Assembly: GCA_027074135.1 (NCBI GenBank)
Contig: JALTDM010000347.1
Location: 1 to 5,034 of the forward strand
Length of the DNA: 5,034 nucleotides
Origin: Bacteroidales bacterium
GTDB lineage: Bacteria > Bacteroidota > Bacteroidia > Bacteroidales > JALTDM01
Reading direction: 5' to 3'
Each line of letters opens with the position of its first letter. Within the stretch, counting starts at the first letter, position 1. Position numbers and translations under genes: made by a program. Shown piece by piece: positions 1 to 5,034 of this stretch. The notes under the pieces are model-generated. The model saw nothing but the letters and a program-made list of their open reading frames with translations, was not told the DNA's origin and did no database searches.

Positions 1-2
1 TT

Positions 3-353
3 TTTCGTTCAACTCGTAATAAAAAAATTAAAAAATTTTATAAAAAAACTAAAAAGGGTAAAAAAATACCACATAGACTAGTTCAATCATTAGTCGTTCA
101 ATCTTTTTATATAGATAGGAATACGATTGATTTATATAGGTCCATGATTCAAGATTTCTTAAATAAATATATTTTGGAAGCAGATTATGTAGATTATGGT
201 AATATGGTCTCGGATAAAAAATTTGTTAAAAAGATTGATATTATACTGAATAACAAAAAAAATATTTATAAATTTCATCTCAAATATTATAAATTAAAAG
301 AAAAGCAAAATATAAATTATATTCTCAAAATCCCCAAATATAAGGATGAATAG
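3..353 (+). CDS. C-terminal part of a DUF4292-like envelope protein (5' end outside the window)
   Basis: The frame is open from the first bases of the window to a TAG at 351-353, so this is the last 116 codons of a longer gene. An internal ATG at 144 is not the likely start, because the frame continues upstream without a stop and with family-like sequence. The visible part has a Lys-rich stretch, then the pattern QSFYIDRNTI, a Tyr-Asp-Tyr segment, alternating beta-strand-like residues, and a short tail ending in LKIPKYKDE. This resembles the end of DUF4292 proteins of Bacteroidota, which usually finish with a phenylalanine/isoleucine-IP-x-Y tail. These proteins are thought to be LolA/LolB-like envelope lipoproteins, but their role is unproven, and the lipobox end is not visible here. 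The position directly before an EnvC-like gene supports the call. Its DNA is extremely AT-rich (62 G/C in the first 300 bases). The family assignment is from pattern memory and moderately sure; that it is a real partial gene is surer. Confidence 0.65.
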   Translation, partial: FRSTRNKKIKKFYKKTKKGKKIPHRLVQSLVVQSFYIDRNTIDLYRSMIQDFLNKYILEADYVDYGNMVSDKKFVKKIDIILNNKKNIYKFHLKYYKLKEKQNINYILKIPKYKDE

Positions 354-1575
354 AACGAACTTTTTAATATGGTTTTTTATACTTTTTTTTGCTTTATCTT
401 CTTCTGTAGCATTTGGGCAAAACAGGAGACAATTGGAACGTAAAATAAAGAAATACGAAAGGGAACTTAAGCTTACAAAGAAATTGTTGCAGCAAACCAA
501 ACAACAAAAAGAAAAAACATATAATAATTTGTTACTAATAAACAGACAAATTGAACTTAGAGAAAAATTGATTAATGGCATAAAAAAAGAATTGGGTTAT
601 TTGCAAAATAAAATATCTGAAAATGAAATAATAGTATCTTCCATGCAAGAAGATTTAAAAGAGATAAAAAAACAATATGCCAAGTTGATATATTTTGCAT
701 GGAAAAATTCATCACCTTACGAACAAATAATGTATGTGCTTGCTTCAGAAACATTTAACCAGGCTTTTATGAGGGTGAAGTATTTGCAGCAAATTTCAGA
801 TTACCGAAAAAAACAAGCAGAGGCTATAAGTGATATAATGGATTTGCTGGAAAAAAAATCCGAAGACCTTAAACAAAAACAACAGGAGAAAAAACAACTT
901 CTTGCCAAACTTGAAAGTGAGAGGCAAAAACTTACTCAATCAAAAGAAAAACAAAAGGAAACAATTAATCACTTGCAACAGCGCGAAAAAGAACTTCTTA
1001 ATAAACTCAGAAAGCAACAAAAAGCCGCTGCCGAACTTAAACGTAAAGTGGCAAAACTTATTGAAGAAGAAGCTCGTAAAGCAAGAGCAAGGTCAAAAAA
1101 AAGTAAAAGTAAGAAGAGTAAAAAAGGCTCTAATTATTTCTTAACTCCCGAAGAAAAGATAATTGCAGGTAATTTTAAGGCAAACAGAGGTAAACTGCCT
1201 TGGCCTGTAAAAAAAGGTGTTATTACAGGTAAATTTGGTACTCATGAGCACGCTGTACTGAAAGGAATTAAAGTAAATAATGACGGTATTTATATTTCAA
1301 CTGTACCTGGTGCAATTGTAAGATCTATTTTTGACGGTGAAGTGAGAAAAGTATTTGAGGTTCCCGGAAAGCATAAAATTGTTCTTATCAAACATGGCAA
1401 TTTCTACTCCGTTTACGGCAATTTAAAACAAGTCTTTGTAAAAGAAGGTGATAAGGTTAAAACAAAACAAGCCATAGGTACTGCTTTCACTGATGAAAAC
1501 AACAAAACAGAAATTGAATTACAAATCTGGGAAGGACTAAAGAAAGTTAATCCCGAATATTGGCTTGCCCATTAA
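346..1575 (+). CDS. envC: EnvC-like murein hydrolase activator: secreted coiled coil with degenerate LytM (M23) domain
   Basis: 409 aa. Residues 1-24 form a signal peptide (Asn-Arg-Thr, a hydrophobic core, then AFG before Gln25), so the protein acts in the periplasm. Residues 25 to about 245 are a long charged coiled coil rich in Lys, Glu and Gln, broken around residues 114-150 by the family-typical segment with Tyr116-Phe117, Phe137-Asn138-Gln139 and Lys145-Tyr146-Leu147. A basic Lys/Ser linker (246-262) leads to the LytM domain at about 284-405, from PWP to NPEYWL. The M23 metal ligands are absent: Tyr316 in GIYI replaces the usual Asp, YGNL (357-360) replaces YxHL, and IELQIW (390-395) replaces LHFEIW. 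As in E. coli EnvC, it probably activates an amidase at the division site rather than cutting peptidoglycan itself. The ATG at 346 is chosen because it keeps the whole signal peptide and the next in-frame ATG lies far inside. It overlaps the preceding gene by 8 bp, which suggests coupled translation; no separate promoter is visible. The partner amidase is not in the window. Confidence 0.9.
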   Translation: MNRTNFLIWFFILFFALSSSVAFGQNRRQLERKIKKYERELKLTKKLLQQTKQQKEKTYNNLLLINRQIELREKLINGIKKELGYLQNKISENEIIVSSMQEDLKEIKKQYAKLIYFAWKNSSPYEQIMYVLASETFNQAFMRVKYLQQISDYRKKQAEAISDIMDLLEKKSEDLKQKQQEKKQLLAKLESERQKLTQSKEKQKETINHLQQREKELLNKLRKQQKAAAELKRKVAKLIEEEARKARARSKKSKSKKSKKGSNYFLTPEEKIIAGNFKANRGKLPWPVKKGVITGKFGTHEHAVLKGIKVNNDGIYISTVPGAIVRSIFDGEVRKVFEVPGKHKIVLIKHGNFYSVYGNLKQVFVKEGDKVKTKQAIGTAFTDENNKTEIELQIWEGLKKVNPEYWLAH

Positions 1576-2362
1576 GAAATTTATAAACAATTACTTTGAA
1601 TTCTTCATAAATATTGCTGTTTGCCGCAATTATTTCTTCGCCAAACAGGTAATTGTCGCCTCCGTCAAAGTCACAAACATTACCGCCTGCTTCTTGAACA
1701 ATAAATGCACCTGCTGCCACATCCCAAGGTTTAAGGCTGTATTCGTAAAAAGCATCAAACCTGCCGCAAGCCACATAAGCCAAATCTACAGCTGCACTTC
1801 CAAGTCTTCGCAATCCCAAAGAGTTTTCCATAAAAAATTTCATTGAGTCCATAAATCCGTCTATACGGCTGTAATCTTTAAAAGGGAATCCGGTGGCAAT
1901 GAGTGAATCAAAAACTTTTGATGTGCCGGACACTGAGATAGGTTTACCGTTTAAAAATGCTCCACCGCCTTGCCAAGCATAGAACATTTCGTTGTGCGTG
2001 ACTTCATAAATGATACCACCAACCAGTTTATTTCTATGCCTCAAGGCAACGCTAATAGAGTATGGTGGCAGTTTATGGATATAATTTGTTGTGCCGTCCA
2101 ATGGATCAATTATCCAAACATATTCTTTTTTTTCATCGTTTGCTACAGTCTTTTCTTCTGTTAAGAATCCCGATTTTGGCATAAGAGCCTGAAGTCCCCT
2201 TACCAATATTTGTTCGGAAGTTTTATCAACATAAGTTACAAAATCGTGAATGTTTTTTGTTTCAATATCTGAGATTTTCACCTTTGATATTTCATTTTTT
2301 AAGAAAAATCCTGCTTCCCGTACAATTTCTATAGCGTTTAGAATTAGCTTTTGATATTCCAT
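1547..2362 (-). CDS. suhB: Inositol monophosphatase family protein (SuhB-like)
   Basis: 271 aa, the usual length for the family. All Mg2+-dependent phosphatase motifs are intact: DFVTYVD (40-46), the metal-binding acidic pair Glu69-Glu70 in FLTEE, WIIDPLDGTTN (83-93, metal ligands Asp86 and Asp89), RRLGSAAVDLAYVACG (185-200) with Glu207 following, and PWDVAAG (212-218, ligand Asp214) before EAGG (224-227). Family members hydrolyse inositol monophosphates or related sugar phosphates, and E. coli SuhB also assists rRNA transcription antitermination. Other relatives act on histidinol phosphate (HisN) or PAP (CysQ). The RRxGSAAxDLAYVAxGRxD pattern favours the SuhB/IMPase branch, but the substrate cannot be read from sequence. 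It is cytoplasmic, with no signal peptide. The ATG at 2360-2362 is supported by a 16-nt all-A/T leader. It lies 16 bp downstream of the transporter gene on the same strand, so the two are probably cotranscribed. Its last ten codons (stop included) overlap the end of the EnvC-like gene on the other strand. Confidence 0.93.
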   Translation of the reverse strand: MEYQKLILNAIEIVREAGFFLKNEISKVKISDIETKNIHDFVTYVDKTSEQILVRGLQALMPKSGFLTEEKTVANDEKKEYVWIIDPLDGTTNYIHKLPPYSISVALRHRNKLVGGIIYEVTHNEMFYAWQGGGAFLNGKPISVSGTSKVFDSLIATGFPFKDYSRIDGFMDSMKFFMENSLGLRRLGSAAVDLAYVACGRFDAFYEYSLKPWDVAAGAFIVQEAGGNVCDFDGGDNYLFGEEIIAANSNIYEEFKVIVYKFLNGQANIRD

Positions 2363-2378
2363 TTTTTTATTTTTTATA
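2363..2378 (-). promoter_or_regulatory. A/T-only translation leader between the transporter and phosphatase genes
   Basis: The 16-base gap between the two minus-strand genes contains only A and T and reads as A-rich on the coding strand (runs of six A), with no Shine-Dalgarno sequence. Bacteroidota commonly start translation from A-rich leaders rather than from a strong anti-16S pairing, so this supports the phosphatase ATG. It leaves no room for a terminator, which supports cotranscription. Its role in initiation is inferred. Confidence 0.4.
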
Positions 2379-3422
2379 TTAATTTAATATTAGACCTATT
2401 GCACCTGCAATAAAACCTATTACAACATTTATGAGCTTTACCCACACAAAATCTTTCGGTGATTCGGCTAACAGTGGTAGCATACCGTGTCCGTCTTGAG
2501 TAATAGAACTTGCCAATAAGATAGGGAATGGTATTATTCCTTGTGCAAAAAGCGTAACAAAAACAAGATGTGGTCCACTTTCAGGAATAATGCCAATCAA
2601 AACGGCAAAAGTAAGAACTATCCACATATTGTTGTGAATCCATGCTGTTATGTTTATATCATTGATAAATAGGTTAATAATAAAAATTGTTGCAAATGTC
2701 CAAATGAAAATTCTAAGTAAGTGTTTTTTTACTATGTGATTCCAAATATGTTCTTCTAAAAAGTGGTTAGGTGTTGTTGAAAATACAAATAATGCAAATA
2801 ACCCAGATGTCATAAAAATCCATTTTTCCCAATTCCAAATTTTAGGTCCAATAATTGAAAAATAAATGAGGTAAATAAAAAATAGAGTTCCTGTGATAAG
2901 CAAGAAGCGCGTAAATGTCATATCGGTAAGTTGTTTTAATATGGTTTTATGGTTGAAGCATGTGCACTTATCCGGTTCATTTTTATGATAGGGAAGAGGT
3001 TCGTCTTTTTTTGTGTAATTTTTTTTCTTTATAAACTTGTAAACAAGCCATCCCGATACAATAGCTATTACGAAGATCAACAAGTGTAATTTTATAGCTG
3101 CTAGGGGTATCAGCGAAAACATCACAAATGCTTCATCGCCTGATGTTGCAATCATAGTCGTAACCACTGCTGCAAATCCAACAACACGGTGTGTGTACAA
3201 ACTTACTGTAGTGTATGCGCCGAGGCAACCTGGTGTTATTCCCAGTAAAGCACCTAACAAAATCTGTCCGAAAGGTTTGTCTTTCAGACTTGTATTAAGC
3301 AATGACTTGGTTTGAACATTTATGTATTCAATAAGAAGCATCATTGTAAGCACAAATGAAGCAATCATCAATGTTTGCTTAAAACTTCCGGTGATGGACT
3401 GTATGATAAATTCGCTGCTCAT
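2379..3422 (-). CDS. Putative manganese / heavy-metal transporter, ArsP_2 (10-TM) family
   Basis: 347 aa from the ATG at 3420-3422; a GTG at 3426-3428 two codons earlier is a possible alternative start. About ten hydrophobic segments are visible, in two halves around a polar cytoplasm-like loop (about 132-165) that carries CTCFNH (Cys153, Cys155, His158). Conserved membrane motifs are GITPGCLGAY (61-70, with Cys66), ATSGDEA (92-98), GIIPESGPH (277-285) and QDGHGMLPLLAES (309-321). These are typical of the family annotated as putative manganese transporter or 10-TM heavy-metal exporter (PF11449, from memory). It probably moves a divalent metal or metalloid across the inner membrane. Direction and substrate are not shown, and the old label of arsenic exporter rests on weak similarity to ArsP. 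It is the first gene of a probable two-gene unit with the phosphatase. A candidate -7 box lies about 25 bp upstream of the ATG, overlapped by an inverted repeat that may regulate it. Confidence 0.82.
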   Translation of the reverse strand: MSSEFIIQSITGSFKQTLMIASFVLTMMLLIEYINVQTKSLLNTSLKDKPFGQILLGALLGITPGCLGAYTTVSLYTHRVVGFAAVVTTMIATSGDEAFVMFSLIPLAAIKLHLLIFVIAIVSGWLVYKFIKKKNYTKKDEPLPYHKNEPDKCTCFNHKTILKQLTDMTFTRFLLITGTLFFIYLIYFSIIGPKIWNWEKWIFMTSGLFALFVFSTTPNHFLEEHIWNHIVKKHLLRIFIWTFATIFIINLFINDINITAWIHNNMWIVLTFAVLIGIIPESGPHLVFVTLFAQGIIPFPILLASSITQDGHGMLPLLAESPKDFVWVKLINVVIGFIAGAIGLILN

Positions 3423-3445
3423 TTGCACTCATATCAAATTGACCT

Positions 3446-3467
3446 GCAAAATTAAACAAAGTTTTGC
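3446..3467. repeat. 22-bp inverted repeat, candidate operator of the metal transporter gene
   Basis: GCAAAATT (3446-3453) and AGTTTTGC (3460-3467) form an 8-position dyad around a 6-base AAACAA centre. The six outer pairs are exact, one inner pair is G-T, and one is A-T. It covers the candidate -7 box of the minus-strand transporter gene (3447-3454) and would lie at or just upstream of the predicted transcript start, so it fits an operator better than an RNA hairpin. Its length suits a dimeric repressor, but in AT-rich DNA such a dyad can arise by chance. Confidence 0.35.
3447..3454 (-). promoter_or_regulatory. Candidate -7 promoter box (TAATTTTG) for the transporter-phosphatase unit
   Basis: On the minus strand this reads TAATTTTG, an exact match to the Bacteroidota primary sigma -7 consensus TAnnTTTG. 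It would start RNA near 3441, leaving a leader of about 20 nt before the ATG at 3422. No clear TTTG -33 box is found at the expected distance, so the call rests on the -7 box and position. Confidence 0.45.
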
Positions 3468-3561
3468 TTAAATGGTGGTTTATTGTGAATTGTTAATGTA
3501 ACTGCTTTAAGTTCGTTTTTTATAAACAGCTAACTACTGCACAGACAATTAAAATTTAATT

Positions 3562-3569
3562 TACATTTG
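3562..3569 (+). promoter_or_regulatory. Candidate -7 promoter box (TACATTTG) for lutB
   Basis: TACATTTG matches the Bacteroidota -7 consensus TAnnTTTG exactly. RNA would begin near 3575, about 16 nt before the ATG at 3591. It also argues against the in-frame TTG at 3567-3569 as the lutB start, because that codon lies inside the box and would not be transcribed. A TTTG -33 box is not visible near 3540, so promoter strength is uncertain. Confidence 0.45.
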
Positions 3570-3590
3570 CAATGGCCAAAAAACAAAGGT

Positions 3591-4979
3591 ATGGCATCAA
3601 AAGAAAAGCAATTCAAGAAAAAGTCCGAGGAAGTAGCATTTAATCTGCGTCATCGCAAAACCATAAATTTTAACATAGGCAAATATCTTACTGCTTTCGA
3701 AAAAGGCAAATTACAATATTCCTCGTTGGAAGAGGCAAAAACACTTGCTTCGGAAGTAAAAAAAGATGTTTTGCAAAATCTTGATTATTATTTGCAGAAA
3801 TTTGCCGAGAATTTTGAAAAAAACGGCGGGAAAGTCTATTGGGCGTATGATGCAGAAGAGGCGAATAATTACATTCTGAAAATTCTTAAAGAACACGATG
3901 CCAAAACCATTGTAAAAAGCAAATCCATAACAACAGAGGAATTAAGGCTTAACGAACTACTGGAACAGCACAGATATGATGTTTTTGAAACCGACTTGGG
4001 TGAGTTTATTGTGCAAGTTGCAGGCGAAAAGCCGTATCATATTGTAACTCCCGCTATGCACAAGTCAAAAAAGGATGTGGCAAGGTTGTTCCACGAAAAA
4101 TTCGGAACGGATATAAACTCCACACCCGAAGAAATGACAATGTTTGTGCGTAAGTTTCTGAGGGAGAGGTTTATAAAAGCCGATGTTGGCATTACAGGGG
4201 CAAACTTTTTGCTTCCCGATATCGGTGGTATTTCCATAACAGAGAATGAAGGTAACGGGTTGCTTACTGCATCTTTCCCCAAAGTGCATATTGCAATAGC
4301 AGGCATAGAGAAGCTTTTACCTTCTGTAAGGTATCTTTCGCTTTTTTTGCCGCTTCTGGCTACACACGGCACAGGTCAATACATTAGTGCATACAATACT
4401 GTTTATACATCTGCCAAAAAAGAAAACGACGCAGACGGACCTGAACAAATGTATGTGATTTTGCTTGACAACGGCAGGTCGGATTTGTATGCAGAAGAAG
4501 AAACCAATATTGCTTTGAGTTGTATCCGTTGCGGTGCTTGCCTTAATGTCTGTCCCATATACCAAAACATTGGTGGATATACTTATGATGTACCTTATTC
4601 CGGACCTATTGGTTCAATTATTTCACCTTATTATGAGGGAGAAAAAGAATATAAGCATTTGAGTTTTGCTTGTACACTGTGCGGGAAATGTACCGAAACT
4701 TGTCCTGTCAAAATACCTTTGCACGAGCTATTGATTATCAATAGAAAAAAGTTTGTGGAACGGCATGGTGATCATTGGATTTGGGAAAAAGGAATGAAGT
4801 TTTACGAATATTTGATGGACGATCGCAATCATATTGACATGGTTGGTGGTGGGGTAAAGAATTTTGCTGTACAAACATTCGGGAAAAACTCGCTTGGGGA
4901 TAAAAAGGAACCACCGGAGTTTGCCAAAGAATCATTTGCTCGAAGTTGGGTTAAAAAGAGGCAAGATGGTAATAAGTAG
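3591..4979 (+). CDS. lutB: LutB-type iron-sulfur LUD-domain protein of lactate oxidation
   Basis: 462 aa from the ATG at 3591, a typical LutB/LldF/YkgF length. An N-terminal helical part (1 to about 60) is followed by a LUD domain (about 65-290) with KSKSITTEE (109-117), GITGANFLLPDIGGI (200-214), TENEGNG (217-223) and THGTGQ (258-263). Then come two ferredoxin-like clusters: CxxCxxCxxxCP at 311-322 and again at 361-372. These are eight Cys for two [4Fe-4S] centres, and the short LutB C-terminal region (about 390-462) follows. With LutA and LutC, LutB oxidises L-lactate to pyruvate in Bacillus; LldEFG does the same in Shewanella. Here it would act in the cytoplasm or at the inner face of the membrane. 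An in-frame TTG at 3567 would add eight residues but falls inside the candidate promoter, so ATG 3591 is preferred. It is divergent from the transporter gene. No lutA lies upstream, and lutC could lie beyond the window end. Base composition is visibly higher in G/C than at the left end of the window (25 of 60 in 4201-4260). Confidence 0.93.
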   Translation: MASKEKQFKKKSEEVAFNLRHRKTINFNIGKYLTAFEKGKLQYSSLEEAKTLASEVKKDVLQNLDYYLQKFAENFEKNGGKVYWAYDAEEANNYILKILKEHDAKTIVKSKSITTEELRLNELLEQHRYDVFETDLGEFIVQVAGEKPYHIVTPAMHKSKKDVARLFHEKFGTDINSTPEEMTMFVRKFLRERFIKADVGITGANFLLPDIGGISITENEGNGLLTASFPKVHIAIAGIEKLLPSVRYLSLFLPLLATHGTGQYISAYNTVYTSAKKENDADGPEQMYVILLDNGRSDLYAEEETNIALSCIRCGACLNVCPIYQNIGGYTYDVPYSGPIGSIISPYYEGEKEYKHLSFACTLCGKCTETCPVKIPLHELLIINRKKFVERHGDHWIWEKGMKFYEYLMDDRNHIDMVGGGVKNFAVQTFGKNSLGDKKEPPEFAKESFARSWVKKRQDGNK

Positions 4980-5034
4980 TAGATTTTTTTTTTTTTTTTT
5001 ATTTTGAATATTTTTTTTTTTTTATTATTTTTTT
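4980..5034. repeat. T-rich low-complexity tract after lutB
   Basis: The 55 bases after the lutB stop are almost all T: 17 consecutive T at 4984-5000, 13 at 5011-5023, and at least 7 to the window end. Only two G and no C are present. No G/C-rich hairpin precedes the first run, so it is not a standard intrinsic terminator on the plus strand, although a U-rich transcript end could still aid release. Read on the minus strand it would be an A-rich leader for a gene further right. Homopolymer runs this long are also frequent sites of sequencing or assembly error. Confidence 0.6.

Noticed and set aside
902..1144. Lys/Asn-rich 80-codon plus-strand frame
   Set aside because: It is a shifted-frame shadow inside the EnvC coiled-coil coding region, produced by A-rich codons.
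1576..1650. Terminator for the EnvC-like operon
   Set aside because: Only a weak ATTTAT/ATAAAT pairing is present, with no G/C-rich stem and no following T run; the region codes for the phosphatase C-terminus on the other strand.
3506..3511. CTTAAA (3467-3472) and TTTAAG (3506-3511) as a dyad in the divergent promoter region
   Set aside because: The arms are only six bases long and 33 bases apart in AT-rich DNA, which is expected by chance.
3420..3571. CATTTGCA occurring at both ends of the divergent region (3420-3427 and 3564-3571)
   Set aside because: One copy overlaps the transporter start codon and the other the lutB -7 box. Coincidence of start and promoter sequences explains it without a shared site.
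3567..3590. TTG at 3567 as the start of lutB (eight extra residues)
   Set aside because: The codon lies within the TACATTTG promoter box, and the extra residues have no family-like pattern; ATG 3591 gives a normal LutB N-terminus.
3572..3643. Short 23-residue plus-strand frame starting at ATG 3572 (MAKKQRYGIK...)
   Set aside because: It overlaps the lutB start out of frame and has no independent support. A ribosome-stalling leader peptide is conceivable, but nothing in the sequence favours it.
4037..4372. 111-codon minus-strand frame opposite lutB
   Set aside because: It lies fully antisense to the conserved LUD domain, has no recognisable domain, and no promoter or leader is visible.

Overview
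The window looks like part of a low-GC chromosome from the phylum Bacteroidota. Three things suggest this. A DUF4292-type gene sits directly before an EnvC-like gene, an arrangement common in that phylum. Both gene starts in the divergent intergenic region have a close match to the Bacteroidota -7 promoter box (TAnnTTTG). Start codons are preceded by A-rich sequence rather than clear Shine-Dalgarno sites. The assignment comes from gene content and signals, not from a database search.

Layout, left to right. (1) Bases 3-353, plus strand: the C-terminal end of a DUF4292-like protein that begins outside the window, in very AT-rich DNA. (2) Bases 346-1575, plus strand: an EnvC-like secreted coiled-coil protein with a C-terminal LytM (M23) domain that has lost its metal ligands. 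It overlaps the previous gene by 8 bp. (3) Bases 1547-2362, minus strand: an inositol monophosphatase-family phosphatase (SuhB-like) whose 3' end overlaps the EnvC-like gene by 29 bp, tail to tail. (4) Bases 2379-3422, minus strand: a roughly ten-helix membrane protein of the ArsP_2 / putative manganese transporter family, 16 bp upstream of the phosphatase and probably in one transcript with it. (5) Bases 3423-3590: a divergent promoter region with a candidate -7 box for each side and a 22-bp inverted repeat over the minus-strand box. (6) Bases 3591-4979, plus strand: LutB, the iron-sulfur LUD-domain subunit of the LutABC/LldEFG lactate oxidation system. (7) Bases 4980-5034: almost pure T, with runs of 17 and 13 T.

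The window therefore holds three probable transcription units: an envelope operon (DUF4292-like plus EnvC-like), a metal transporter plus phosphatase pair, and lutB alone as far as can be seen. The envelope pair probably serves the outer membrane and peptidoglycan splitting at division. lutB would feed electrons from lactate into metabolism together with LutA and LutC, neither of which is visible here. I see no RNA gene, mobile element, CRISPR array or clear rho-independent terminator. All genes belong to known families, and I do not see an undescribed multi-gene system. The points most worth a second look are the inactivated LytM domain, the inverted repeat at the metal transporter promoter, the convergent coding overlap and the terminal T tracts.
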